Source of the DNA: Methanococcus voltae
GTDB lineage: Archaea; AGJL01; Methanococci; Methanococcales; Methanococcaceae
Reading direction: 5' to 3'
Assembly (NCBI RefSeq): GCF_017875395.1
Contig: NZ_JAGGMO010000002.1
Location: forward strand, 124,001 to 188,000
DNA length: 64,000 bases
Below the pieces are notes generated by a model that worked only from the letters and a program-made list of their open reading frames with translations, was not told where the DNA came from and did not search any database. Both the position numbers and the translations under genes were made by a program. Each line of letters opens with the position of its first letter. Position 1 is the first letter of the stretch. Below, piece after piece: positions 54,900 to 64,000 of this stretch.

Positions 54900-55670
54900 T
54901 TAAAGTACCTGTAATTCTTCTAAAGGTAATTTTTTAGCATCGTATAAAGCTTCTGCTCTATTTAAAATTAATTCATCAGCTTTATCGCCTTCTTTAACTA
55001 CCACAAATACTTTTGTAGGTTTTTTGTTATCGATTATTTTTTGTATGTTTTCCTTTGTAATGCTACATTTCTTTTCAATACCCTTTAAGGCTTTTTCAGG
55101 CATTTTTGGATTAATGATGAGCATATCTTCAGGTTCTAAAACACCTTCTGTTGAAATAATGTTTAAATTAGTCTTTAAAGTTATTCCCATTGCTTTGTTT
55201 GCTTCTTCATTTATTTCATTCAATATTTTTATTAATTTTTTATTGCTAACTAAGTATAACGCCTCAGAGTCAAGATTTATGATAGTTTTTTCTTGTTCAA
55301 ATCCAAAGCCTTCTAAAATATTATTTAAACTTTTTTGAGCGCCCAATATTATTTTAGTAAACTCCTCAGCTTCTTCTTTTGTTAATTCATGATTAGGAGC
55401 TTTTTTGTAAACGTATTCATCAGCTTCTATTAAATCGTAAGCAGCTTTTTTGAGTTCTACTATGTTAATAATACCTGCTTTTGCATCTTTATGGGTCTTT
55501 TCGGCATTTTTGGTGTTCGCATTGTCACCATTTTCAGCACCATTTTTATTACCCGTACCTTGTTTTTTAATTTCTATCAATTTCTCTTGTTCCAATTTTG
55601 AAATTGACTCTATTGATTTTTTAAGTAATTCTTGTGAATTTCTAAGTTGTTTATCCATTTTATCATCCAT
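54900..55670 (-). CDS. Methanogen protein of unknown function, possibly DUF2100-like
   Basis: A 256-residue soluble protein. The first 35 residues are a likely coiled coil (LRNSQELLKKSIESISKLEQ), then comes a Gly/Asn/Lys/Ala-rich linker (residues 38-65), then an alpha/beta region with TEGVLEPEDMLIINPKMPEK and TKVFVVVKEGDKADELILNR. It lacks membrane segments and known catalytic motifs. It resembles my memory of a methanogen DUF2100 family, at low certainty. ATG 55670 and ATG 55658 are both possible starts; the second has GGATGAT before it. Confidence 0.7.
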   Translation of the reverse strand: MDDKMDKQLRNSQELLKKSIESISKLEQEKLIEIKKQGTGNKNGAENGDNANTKNAEKTHKDAKAGIINIVELKKAAYDLIEADEYVYKKAPNHELTKEEAEEFTKIILGAQKSLNNILEGFGFEQEKTIINLDSEALYLVSNKKLIKILNEINEEANKAMGITLKTNLNIISTEGVLEPEDMLIINPKMPEKALKGIEKKCSITKENIQKIIDNKKPTKVFVVVKEGDKADELILNRAEALYDAKKLPLEELQVL

Positions 55671-55753
55671 TAGTATATTATTTTAATATTATTCTATTTT
55701 ATCTTAATTTATATTTTATCTTAATTTATTAATTATTAATCTACTATTTTATC

Positions 55754-57031
55754 TTAATTTTTATTTTTATGTTCATTTTCCAATTTTTCCAATTCTTTTG
55801 CCAATAATACTAAAAATACACCTATATCTGTTACAACACCAATTGCTTGAGATGTTCCCCTATCCATTAATTTTGTAACGGTTGCAGGTAATATATCTAC
55901 ACACACGGTTTTTACGGACGAAGGCATTAAATTACCCGTAGCTATTGAATGCAAGAGCGTTGCCATCATAATAACCATTTTTTTGTCCATGACCATATTT
56001 CTCATGATATCCTGAGCTTCCACGGAATCAGTGACTACATCAGGGAGTGGTCCATCATCCCTTATACTTCCTGCTAATATATAAGGTACATCATTGTTTA
56101 CACATTCGTACATTATACCTTTTGTAAGTATACCTTGTTCCACAGCATTTTTTATGCTTCCTGCTTTGTTTACGTCGTTTATTGCGTAAATATGGTGTTT
56201 ATGTCCCCCTACAACAGGATTTGCAGATTCAATGTTAATACCTAATGAAGTGCCATACAATACGCTCTCTATATCATGTGTTGCGAGTGCATTACCTGCT
56301 AAAAGACCTTGAACGTATCCCATTTCTACTAATTTAGCTAGAGCTTCCCCTCCACCTGTGTGTATGATTGCAGGACCGCCGACTATTGCAATACCGCCTT
56401 CATTTTTACCTTCTTTTAAGTTCTTTTGATATTCTTGTTTAATCTCAAACATTTCCTTTGCAATTTTTCTAATTATGGCTTCCTTTGGTTTTTCGGAAGA
56501 AACTTCGGAATTCATAAATTCGAATAATTGACCTGCTTCTCTTGGCTTTTCAGGAGGTACGATTCTAATACCGCTATGACCCACTACAACATAGTCTCCG
56601 ACTTTAATTTTTCGTATAACCTTTGTTTCAGCGGTTTTCGTAACTGGGTCTACGGTTATTACTGCATCCATTTTTGGATGTTGTACTTCAATCCACTCGC
56701 CATTTAATTTAACAAAAGTCTGGTGATTTGTTGTGGAGTAAAACCCTTTAGGTAAACACTGGTCTTTTTCAGCTTGTTTTAAATTAACATCTTGAACTTC
56801 AGGGATATCTGCACCAATGTTTTGTAATTCTTCCAATATATTCTCAAGGTGCTGTTGACTCTCATTTGAGATAATTAAAAGTTTTGCATAGGACGGATCA
56901 GTTTTTTCTTTTCCTATATCAAATTCTAAAACTTTATAATCTCCACCCAATTCCAAAGTGGTGTCGAAAACTTTTGTCATAATCATACTATCTACAATGT
57001 GCCCTTTTAATTCAATTTCACGCATAAACAT
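55754..57031 (-). CDS. TIGR00300-family enzyme, probable ornithine cyclodeaminase
   Basis: A 425-residue protein of the LOR/SDH-conserved (TIGR00300) family. The N-terminal ACT-like part is LKGHIVDSMIMTKVFDTTLE; the central DPVTKTAETKVIRKIKVGDY and GGPAIIHTGGGEALAKLVEM, then the NAD-binding-type GLLAGNALATHDIES and PVVGGHKHHIYAINDV, are conserved. Methanogen members are related to the C-terminal part of cyanobacterial AgrE and have been reported to convert ornithine to proline. That activity is inherited from the family. The ATG sits behind CGGTGAAATA. Confidence 0.8.
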   Translation of the reverse strand: MFMREIELKGHIVDSMIMTKVFDTTLELGGDYKVLEFDIGKEKTDPSYAKLLIISNESQQHLENILEELQNIGADIPEVQDVNLKQAEKDQCLPKGFYSTTNHQTFVKLNGEWIEVQHPKMDAVITVDPVTKTAETKVIRKIKVGDYVVVGHSGIRIVPPEKPREAGQLFEFMNSEVSSEKPKEAIIRKIAKEMFEIKQEYQKNLKEGKNEGGIAIVGGPAIIHTGGGEALAKLVEMGYVQGLLAGNALATHDIESVLYGTSLGINIESANPVVGGHKHHIYAINDVNKAGSIKNAVEQGILTKGIMYECVNNDVPYILAGSIRDDGPLPDVVTDSVEAQDIMRNMVMDKKMVIMMATLLHSIATGNLMPSSVKTVCVDILPATVTKLMDRGTSQAIGVVTDIGVFLVLLAKELEKLENEHKNKN

Positions 57032-57331
57032 TATTTCACCGAATTTTTGTTTTTAAAACCTTTAACCGTGTTATTATTCAGTATACTTATATTTTAAATC
57101 TTATATTTTAAATTTGTATTTTATCATACTTGGGAATTATTTGTAATTACCACTAACTTTAAAAATATATATTTTATATTCTTTTTATGTGCTAAATTAT
57201 ATAAAGATTTTTGGAAATGAGATGTACTGAAGAAATTAGTCTTGTATATTAATATAAAAATAATATAAAAATAATCTAAAATTAAAAAAAGAATAAATGA
57301 ATAAATAAAAAAAAGAATAAAAATTAAAGAT
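57032..57331. other. Intergenic region
   Basis: Exactly 300 bases between two minus-strand genes. The end near 57250-57325 is A-rich simple sequence with repeated AATAAAA units just past the transketolase stop. No gene or defined site is seen. Confidence 0.5.
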
Positions 57332-58264
57332 TTATAAGTTTTTAACAATTGTTTCAGCTACGCTTTTACCATCTAACTTGTAGTAGGTTAACAATTCACT
57401 TGCAGGTCCTGATTTACCGAATGTATCGTTTATACCGATTCTTAAAACTCTTTTATTGAGACCTTTTGAAGAAACAACTTCTGAAACAGCTCCACCTAAA
57501 CCGCCGATTACGTTGTGGTCTTCTAAAGTTACGATTATATCTTTTGCAAATGATATTGCAACTTCGTCAATAGGTTTTATTGAAGTCATGGATACTACTT
57601 CAGCGCTTATTCCTTCGTTGCTTAAGTATTCTGATGCTTTTAAAGCTTCTGGGACTACTTCACCGGTTGCGATAATTGTTATATCGGTTCCTTCTTTTAA
57701 TTTTCTTGCTTTTCCTAATTCGAATTTTGCATCTTCTTCGTTATTGAATATAAGTTCGGTGTTTCCTCTTGGCATCCTTACATAAACTGGTCCTTCGTAA
57801 TTTGCACACCATTTGATAACGCTTTTAGCTTCGTAGTAGTCTGCAGGTGCTAAAACTACCATGTTTGGTATAACTCTCATAATTGCCAAATCTTCGGTCA
57901 TTTGGTGGGAAGCTCCATCTTCACCTACTGTTATACCACTGTGGGTTGCACATACTTTTACATTTAATTTAGGGTATGCTATTGAGTTTCTTATTTGTTC
58001 CCAAGCCCTACCTGTTGCAAACATTGCAAATGTAGATGCAAAAACGGTTTTTCCAGTTCTTGCAAGACCTGCGGACATTCCAATCATGTTTTGCTCTGCA
58101 ATACCTGCATTGAAAAATCTTTCAGGGTATTTTTTTGAGAAAAGGGCGGTTTTTGTAGAACCGGATAAATCTGCATCTAAAACTACAATATTTTCATTTT
58201 TTTCGCCCAATTCAACTAATGTTTCACCGTAGGCTTCTCTCATTGCCTTTTTAACTCCATTCAT
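57332..58264 (-). CDS. Transketolase, C-terminal subunit
   Basis: A 310-residue protein equal to the pyrimidine-binding and C-terminal domains of transketolase. VVLDADLSGSTKTALFSKKY, FFNAGIAEQNMIGMSAGLAR (with the catalytic Glu of the thiamin site) and THSGITVGEDGASHQMTEDL are visible. It partners the N-terminal subunit encoded at 59317. Transketolase interconverts sugar phosphates; in methanogens it supplies pentose or erythrose phosphates. Confidence 0.92.
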   Translation of the reverse strand: MNGVKKAMREAYGETLVELGEKNENIVVLDADLSGSTKTALFSKKYPERFFNAGIAEQNMIGMSAGLARTGKTVFASTFAMFATGRAWEQIRNSIAYPKLNVKVCATHSGITVGEDGASHQMTEDLAIMRVIPNMVVLAPADYYEAKSVIKWCANYEGPVYVRMPRGNTELIFNNEEDAKFELGKARKLKEGTDITIIATGEVVPEALKASEYLSNEGISAEVVSMTSIKPIDEVAISFAKDIIVTLEDHNVIGGLGGAVSEVVSSKGLNKRVLRIGINDTFGKSGPASELLTYYKLDGKSVAETIVKNL

Positions 58265-58373
58265 TATTTCACCGTTAGTTTAACGTATATTTAACGTATA
58301 CTTGATTACACTAGAATATAATGTTATTTTTCCATTCAACTATTATTTTGAAATTAAATTTGATTAAATTTGA

Positions 58374-59036
58374 TTAAATTTTGAAATTTGCAGAAGCTCT
58401 TAAATCTTGAACAGCTTTTACAACGTCATCTTTTCCATAGATTGCTGATGCAGCAACTAAAGCGTCAGCTCCTGATTCAACAACTTTAGGTGCGGTAGTT
58501 GTATTTATTCCACCATCTACGAATATTTTTGTATCGTATCCTTCTGTAAGTATTAAATTTTTTAATTTGTCAATCTTTTTTAACATTGGGTTTATGAATG
58601 ATTGACCTGAAAATCCTGGCTCTACGGTCATTATAAGTACTCCGTATAAGTTTTCAAGTACATATTCGATATTTGTAAGACCTGTGGATGGATTTAGTGC
58701 CACTATTGGCTTTGCACCGTGATCTGCTATCAAATCTACTGTTCTAAATAAATATTTTGTAGATTCTGCGTGAAATGAAATCATATCTGAAGCTTCGGCT
58801 ATTTTTGGGATAAATATGTCCGGATTTTCAACCATTAGGTGAACATCTATATCTGTTCCATGGGTAATATCTTTTAAATATTCAGGTACTTTTAAACCCA
58901 TACTTAAGTTAGGTACAAAGTGACCATCCATAATATCAACGTGGAAAAAGTCAACTTTCGCTTCTTCTGCCTTTCTTACTTCTTCTGCCATATGTCCGTA
59001 GTTAGCAGACAATATTGAAGCTCCAATCATAACCAT
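58374..59036 (-). CDS. rpe: Ribulose-phosphate 3-epimerase
   Basis: A 220-residue TIM-barrel epimerase of ribulose 5-phosphate and xylulose 5-phosphate. IGASILSANYGHM, FFHVDIMDGHFVPNLSMG (metal-binding His and Asp), IDVHLMVENPD, LIMTVEPGFSGQSF and IFVDGGINTTTAPKVVESGA cover all family blocks. It lies between the two transketolase subunit genes and fits their product use. Confidence 0.96.
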   Translation of the reverse strand: MVMIGASILSANYGHMAEEVRKAEEAKVDFFHVDIMDGHFVPNLSMGLKVPEYLKDITHGTDIDVHLMVENPDIFIPKIAEASDMISFHAESTKYLFRTVDLIADHGAKPIVALNPSTGLTNIEYVLENLYGVLIMTVEPGFSGQSFINPMLKKIDKLKNLILTEGYDTKIFVDGGINTTTAPKVVESGADALVAASAIYGKDDVVKAVQDLRASANFKI

Positions 59037-59292
59037 TTAATCACCATTAATCATAAACTCGATAATTTACTCATAAATATAAATGTAAATAATAAATCCA
59101 ATATTGATAAATAACAGATGTTTATTAATTAATAAATTAATTTAATTACTATTTATCAAATATTATTTTAATTATTCTTAGTTTTTTATATTATGTTTAA
59201 TTTAATAATTTATTTTTATTTACGGTATTTTACGATATTTTATATTTACGATATTTGCCATATTTTACGATATTTTATATTTATTTAATTGA

Positions 59293-59330
59293 TTAATTGC
59301 TTAATTACTTAATTACTTAATTACTTAATT
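59293..59330. repeat. 8-bp tandem array spanning the transketolase stop
   Basis: TTAATTAC is repeated exactly at 59301, 59309 and 59317 with degenerate flanking copies. The stop codon of the gene at 59317 is inside the array, so slippage would alter the last residues or the stop. Confidence 0.85.
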
Positions 59331-60165
59331 CGTTTAAAGCTTGCTCTAATTCTTCCGCATTTGGTGCTTTTCCGTGGAATCCTACGTTATTTTCCATGAA
59401 TGAAACGCCTTTTCCTTTAATTGTGTTTGCAATTATTGCAGTAGGTTTTCCATTTTTAAGTGCTTTTGCAGTTTCTACGGTTTCAATGATTGCTTTGTAA
59501 TCGTGACCATCAATTTCAAAAGTATTCCAACCGAAAGCGTCGAATTTAGCTTTAACGTCACCTAAACACATTACATCTTCAGTACATCCATCGATTTGTA
59601 ACTTGTTTCTGTCAACGATTGCTACTAAATTGTCTAATTTATAGTGGTGTGCAGCCATTGCAGCTTCCCATACTTGACCTTCTTGGCATTCTCCGTCGCC
59701 TAAAAGTGTAAAAACGTTGTTATCATATTTATCTAATCTACAACCGAGTGCAGTACCCACTGATGCTGAAAATCCTTGACCCAATGAACCGGTGTTTGCC
59801 TCAATTCCTGGTATGTCAATTGTAGGGTGACCTTGCAAAAGAGCTCCAACTTGCCTAAGGTTCCATAATTCATTCTCTGAAAAATAGTTTAAACTTGCTA
59901 ATGTAGCATAAACTGCAGGGCATGCGTGACCTTTACTTAAAATAAATCTGTCTCTATTTGGCATTTTAGGATTTGTTGCATCCTGGTTCATGATTTCGTA
60001 GTAGAGTGTAGCCACTATATCAATAGCGGATAATGACCCACCAGGGTGTCCTGAATTAGCTTTTGCTATCATTTTTACAATATTGTATCTTAATTTTTTT
60101 GTTATTTGGGTTAACTCTTGGATTTTTTGTTCCATGGTTTTATCGTTTTTATCGTTTGTACTCAT
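59317..60165 (-). CDS. Transketolase, N-terminal subunit
   Basis: A 282-residue protein equal to the pyrophosphate-binding domain of transketolase. [32 protein letters not shown], and [20 protein letters not shown] followed by VDRNKLQ (thiamin diphosphate GDG-x-N motif) are visible. It is the first gene of the order N-subunit, rpe, C-subunit. The ATG follows ATGGTGTAATT. A TATATAAAT near 60270 could be its box A. Confidence 0.92.
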   Translation of the reverse strand: MSTNDKNDKTMEQKIQELTQITKKLRYNIVKMIAKANSGHPGGSLSAIDIVATLYYEIMNQDATNPKMPNRDRFILSKGHACPAVYATLASLNYFSENELWNLRQVGALLQGHPTIDIPGIEANTGSLGQGFSASVGTALGCRLDKYDNNVFTLLGDGECQEGQVWEAAMAAHHYKLDNLVAIVDRNKLQIDGCTEDVMCLGDVKAKFDAFGWNTFEIDGHDYKAIIETVETAKALKNGKPTAIIANTIKGKGVSFMENNVGFHGKAPNAEELEQALNELSN

Positions 60166-60806
60166 AATTACACCATTTTATTTGCGTATAATTGCATATG
60201 ATTTGTATATACTGTTTACATGATATTTAACATTAAATAATATTTTATAATTCATTTAATTCATTACTTATTTATATATTTGGAATATGGTTAAAATTAA
60301 AATAATAATTTTGTTTTGTTTTGATTTATTTTTATTATATATTCTCATATTATATTATTACAATCCTATAATTTATACTATACAATTGAACAAAATATTA
60401 GCAATGTATTTAACAATTTATCATAGTATATTTCAATTAAGGATTATATTTAAATACTTAATTAGAATATTTGATGTTAACGAATACATAAAAAAATACA
60501 AATTAATTGATACATACAGATTTTAATTATATTATCAGTATCATTATGTAATTATAAATACAATCGAAACTATAGATAAATATGTAGATGTTGATACAAA
60601 TTTGTATAGCTATTTGTAGGGATATTTGTATAGATATAAGCATATATTTTTGCAAATGCGATTTATACAAGAATGAAGTATTGAAATCTACAGAATTATA
60701 TAAATAATTTGTAACACATTATATTATTGAATTATAAATTATTAAAATAAATTAAAAAGAAAAGTAATATCAAAAAATTATCACATATTTATACTACGGT
60801 GAAAGA
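60166..60806. other. Divergent intergenic region
   Basis: About 640 bases between the transketolase gene (minus) and ppsA (plus). A 79-codon open frame at 60287-60526 is hydrophobic and rich in AT-codons but lacks a proper ribosome-binding site, so I do not call it. AATTATATAAATAA near 60697-60710 is a candidate ppsA box A, with GGTGAAAGA just before the start. Confidence 0.5.
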
Positions 60807-63095
60807 ATGAAATTAATAGCTTGGTTAGATGAACTAACAAATGAAGATGTAGATATAGCGGGTGGAAAAGGTGCCTCATTAGGTGAAATGTGGAATGCAA
60901 AATTACCAGTACCTCCTGCATTTGTTACTACGGCAGACGCATACAGATATTTCATTGAAGAAACTAACTTAAAAAACACTATTAAACACATTCTCGAAGG
61001 TTTAGATGTAAACGATTCAAAAAAATTAATAAAAGCTTCCGAAGATGTTAGAAAAGCTATTGAAACGGTAGAAATGCCTGAAGACTTAAAATTAAGTGTT
61101 ATCGAATCATACAACAAATTAGGCGATGGCGAAGATATCTTTGTAGCAGTTAGAAGTTCAGCTACTGCGGAAGATTTACCAGACGCAAGTTTTGCAGGTC
61201 AGCAAGAAACATTTTTAAACATGAAGGGTAATGAAGAAGTTTTCGACGCAGTTAGAAAATGTTACTCATCATTATTCACGCCGAGAGCTATTTTTTACAG
61301 AGAACAGAAAGGATTTGACCACTTTGAAGTGGCTTTATGTGCAGTAGTTCAAAAAATGGCTGATGCAGATGAAGCAGGTGTTATGTTCACAGTTAACCCA
61401 ATTAACCAAAATCACGACCAGATGGTTATTGAAGCAGCTTGGGGATACGGTGAAGGTGTTGTTAGCGGTACAGTTAGCCCAGACACTTACTTAATAGCAA
61501 AAGAAGCTGAAAAAGTAACTGACATAAATGTTGCAAGTAAAGACACAATGTTTATTAAAAATGCAGAAGGTAAAACCGAAGAAATAGAAACCCCTGCTGA
61601 AAAAGTAAACGCTCAAGTTTTAGATGAAGCTAAAATAGTAAAACTTGCACAAGTTGGTAAATTAATTGAAAAACACTATGCTCAACCTATGGATATTGAA
61701 TGGGTTTACGAAGGCGACGAATTATACATGGTTCAAGCTAGACCTATTACAACATTAGACAAAGGCGGAAAGAATGGAAAAACAGCATCAGAAGAGCAAT
61801 ACGATGCTGAAATCTTAATGAAAGGTATTGGTGCTTCACCAGGTACAATGTCTGGAGACGTTAAATTAATCTTAGACCTTGACCAAATCGGAGATGTTGT
61901 AGAAGGAGACATCTTAGTAACAAAAATGACCACACCTGACATGGTTCCAGGAATGAAAAAAGCTGCGGCAATTGTTACCGATGATGGGGGTTTAACCTGT
62001 CACGCTGCAATTATTTCAAGAGAATTGGGCACACCTTGTGTAGTAGGAACTAAAAAAGCAACTCAACTTTTGAAAAACGGTGAAACCGTAACTGTTGACG
62101 GTGAAAAAGGTATCGTATACGCGGGTGCAATTGCTAAAAAACAAAATGGTGCTGAACAATCTCAACAACAAGTTGTTTACGAAGGAGCCCCAATAATCAC
62201 AGCTACAGACATCAAAGTAAATGTAAGTATGCCTGAAGTAGCTGAAAGAGCTGCTGCGACCGGTGCTGATGGTGTTGGTTTATTAAGAGCTGAACACATG
62301 ATTTTAGGAACTGGTGTTCACCCAAGTAAAATATTGAACGAACAAGGTTCAGAAGCACTCGTTGAAGTATTCATGGAAGGAATTAGGAAAGTAGCAGACG
62401 CATTCTACCCAAGACCTGTTACATACAGAACTTTAGATGCTCCAACCGATGAATTTATGGGTTTAGAAGGTGGACAAGATGAACCACACGAACAAAACCC
62501 AATGATGGGATGGAGAGGTATCAGAAGAGGATTAGACCAACCTGAAATCTTAAGTTGCGAATTAAAAGCAATTAAAAGACTTAGAGAAGATGGATACAGA
62601 AACTTAAACATTATGATACCACTCGTTACAAACGTTGACGAAATCAGAAAAGTTAAAGAAATAGGTAAAGAAGTAGGTTTAAACATGAGAACAGACATCG
62701 AGTTTGGTATCATGGTTGAAACACCTGCAGCTGCTTTAATCATTGAAGATATTGTAAAAGAAGGCGTAGATTTCGTTAGTTTCGGTACCAACGACTTAAC
62801 ACAATATGTTATTGCAATTGATAGAAACAACGAGTTTGTGGCTAAATACTACATGGAAAACCACCCTGCAGTTTTAAAACTAATCGAGCAAGTTATAAAA
62901 GTTTGTAGGGAAAACGATGTTAAAACATCAGTTTGTGGACAAGCTGGAAGTAGACCTGCAATCGTTGAAAAATTAGTTGAATGGGGTATCACAAGTATTT
63001 CCTCAAACATCGATGCTGTAAAAACCATTAGAAGCGTAGTAGCAAGAACAGAGCAAAAAATAATTTTAGATTCAATTAGAAATTCAAAAAAATAA
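60807..63095 (+). CDS. ppsA: Phosphoenolpyruvate synthase
   Basis: A 762-residue pyruvate, water dikinase that makes PEP from pyruvate for gluconeogenesis. The N-terminal ATP-grasp part has DIAGGKGASLGEMW and VAVRSSATAEDLPDASFAGQ; the swivelling domain has DDGGLTCHAAIISRELG with the phosphorylated His399; the C-terminal barrel ends TSVCGQAGSRP with the acid Cys at about 710. GGTGAAAGA precedes the ATG. Codon use is more GC-rich and regular than in the flanking genes, as expected for a highly expressed enzyme. Confidence 0.96.
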   Translation: MKLIAWLDELTNEDVDIAGGKGASLGEMWNAKLPVPPAFVTTADAYRYFIEETNLKNTIKHILEGLDVNDSKKLIKASEDVRKAIETVEMPEDLKLSVIESYNKLGDGEDIFVAVRSSATAEDLPDASFAGQQETFLNMKGNEEVFDAVRKCYSSLFTPRAIFYREQKGFDHFEVALCAVVQKMADADEAGVMFTVNPINQNHDQMVIEAAWGYGEGVVSGTVSPDTYLIAKEAEKVTDINVASKDTMFIKNAEGKTEEIETPAEKVNAQVLDEAKIVKLAQVGKLIEKHYAQPMDIEWVYEGDELYMVQARPITTLDKGGKNGKTASEEQYDAEILMKGIGASPGTMSGDVKLILDLDQIGDVVEGDILVTKMTTPDMVPGMKKAAAIVTDDGGLTCHAAIISRELGTPCVVGTKKATQLLKNGETVTVDGEKGIVYAGAIAKKQNGAEQSQQQVVYEGAPIITATDIKVNVSMPEVAERAAATGADGVGLLRAEHMILGTGVHPSKILNEQGSEALVEVFMEGIRKVADAFYPRPVTYRTLDAPTDEFMGLEGGQDEPHEQNPMMGWRGIRRGLDQPEILSCELKAIKRLREDGYRNLNIMIPLVTNVDEIRKVKEIGKEVGLNMRTDIEFGIMVETPAAALIIEDIVKEGVDFVSFGTNDLTQYVIAIDRNNEFVAKYYMENHPAVLKLIEQVIKVCRENDVKTSVCGQAGSRPAIVEKLVEWGITSISSNIDAVKTIRSVVARTEQKIILDSIRNSKK

Positions 63096-63471
63096 ATAAA
63101 AAAATAATATTTGATATATAATATACAATATCAAATATTAATCTAAATTAATCTAAAATCTACATTTTCTTTTTTAATTATTTATATTAATTTTATTAAC
63201 TTTATTAACAATTAATACGTACTTATATTCAATTATTATTAATATTTAGGCATATAATAGCTATTTTTAAAGTTTTTTAAATTTTTATTGAGCATATGGC
63301 TTTATAATTACTATAAAAGGATATAATTATGTCAAACTATATATATTACAAATTAAATAATGAATAAAAATAAATAACTAAAAATAATATAATTAAAAAT
63401 TAAAAATTAAAATAATGATATAATATTGATAAATAAAGATATAATAACGATGAAAAATAAAAGGTACGAAA
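63096..63471. other. Intergenic region
   Basis: About 376 bases between ppsA and the adenylyltransferase gene. AT-rich, with AAAATTAAA-type simple repeats at 63390-63415. No gene is seen. Confidence 0.5.
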
Positions 63472-63987
63472 ATGAAATTATCCGGAATAAAGAATAAAAT
63501 AATAAGTAATGATGAATCAGAGCTTTTTACTAAGGTTGTAATTGGCGGTACTTTTGATATAATTCATAAAGGGCATGAAAAATTACTTAAATATGGTTCG
63601 AAATTTGGTAAACTTTATATAGGAATTACGAGTGACGAGTACCTTAAAAAATACGAAAAATACAAAAAACACGATATTAATCCACTGGTTATTAGGATTA
63701 AGAAATTAGAAACATTCCTTACGGAAAATAACTTAGAATTTGAAATTCAAATCATAAACGACCCTTACGGGGATACTTTAGAAAACGACTACGACCATAT
63801 AGTTGTTAGTCCCGAAACACTTTGCAATGCGGAAAAAATAAATAAAATCCGTGTTGAAAAAGGAAAAAAACCTATAAAAATAGAATTATGTGAATTTGAA
63901 CTAGCAGAGGATAATAAACCAATATCTACTACTCGAATTAGACGTAATGAATTAGATAAGTGTGGAAACATCTTAGATGTTAAATAA
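63472..63987 (+). CDS. coaD: Phosphopantetheine adenylyltransferase, archaeal type
   Basis: A 171-residue nucleotidyltransferase of CoA synthesis, converting 4'-phosphopantetheine and ATP to dephospho-CoA. [20 protein letters not shown] has the T/HxGH motif (HKGH, residues 32-35). PISTTRIRR near the C-terminus is the STxxR-type ATP site. An N-terminal extension of about 20 residues precedes the domain. The ATG follows AAAGGTACGAAA. Confidence 0.9.
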   Translation: MKLSGIKNKIISNDESELFTKVVIGGTFDIIHKGHEKLLKYGSKFGKLYIGITSDEYLKKYEKYKKHDINPLVIRIKKLETFLTENNLEFEIQIINDPYGDTLENDYDHIVVSPETLCNAEKINKIRVEKGKKPIKIELCEFELAEDNKPISTTRIRRNELDKCGNILDVK

Positions 63988-64000
63988 ACATTTAGAATAG

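Noticed and set aside
60287-60526. A 79-codon hydrophobic open frame on the plus strand
   Set aside because: No clear ribosome-binding site, composition like the surrounding AT-rich spacer, and no recognisable features. A small membrane protein is not excluded.

Overview
The window comes from a mesophilic methanogen of the genus Methanococcus, probably a low-GC species such as M. voltae (species level is inference). Evidence: very AT-rich DNA; archaeal TATA/box A promoters; GGTGAT Shine-Dalgarno sites; archaeal ribosomal and RNA polymerase subunit genes (rpoD, rpoN, rpoK); class I lysyl-tRNA synthetase; SepSecS for archaeal selenocysteine synthesis; TiaS; Hel308; and a YcaO protein of the methanogenesis-marker type. 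I saw no insertion sequence, CRISPR array or prophage.

Layout. 1-3.3 kb: a truncated secreted parallel beta-helix surface protein. 3.5-21.7 kb: housekeeping and metabolism (moaA, an Obg/YchF-type GTPase, a TIR-like/TPR protein, SepSecS, leuA, a PhoU-like regulator, YcaO, lysA, a DUF1786-like protein, tiaS). 22-43 kb: a surface-glycan region on both strands, interrupted only by hel308. It has GlmU-like, WbpD-like, GalE-like, WbpB-like and WecC/WbpA-like nucleotide-sugar enzymes, a WbpG/HisH/HisF-type amidotransferase set, an asparagine-synthetase-like ligase without its Cys nucleophile, a methyltransferase, two radical SAM/SPASM proteins, two glycosyltransferases and a flippase. 43-46 kb: DedA, hypC, ferredoxin and an enolase relative without catalytic motifs. 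46-50.8 kb: the archaeal rps13-rps4-rps11-rpoD-rpl18e-rpl13-rps9-rpoN-rpoK string, preceded by tRNA-Ser(GGA). 51.6 kb: tRNA-Cys(GCA). 52-64 kb: lysS, hisC, an unknown gene, a TIGR00300-type enzyme, a split transketolase around rpe, ppsA and a phosphopantetheine adenylyltransferase.

How the genes fit together. The glycan genes look able to build and modify UDP-GlcNAc-derived 2,3-diamino-uronic sugars, as used in Methanococcus archaellin and pilin N-glycans. The C3 aminotransferase and the oligosaccharyltransferase are not in the window. Transketolase, Rpe and PEP synthase fit autotrophic sugar synthesis.

Two genome-wide habits stand out. Start codons are often TTG or GTG behind a GGTGAT-like site, and I have moved several starts accordingly. 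Short tandem repeats are very common: AAT-rich triplet arrays inside conserved enzymes encode Asn-rich inserts, and 7-19 bp arrays sit on or just beyond stop codons.
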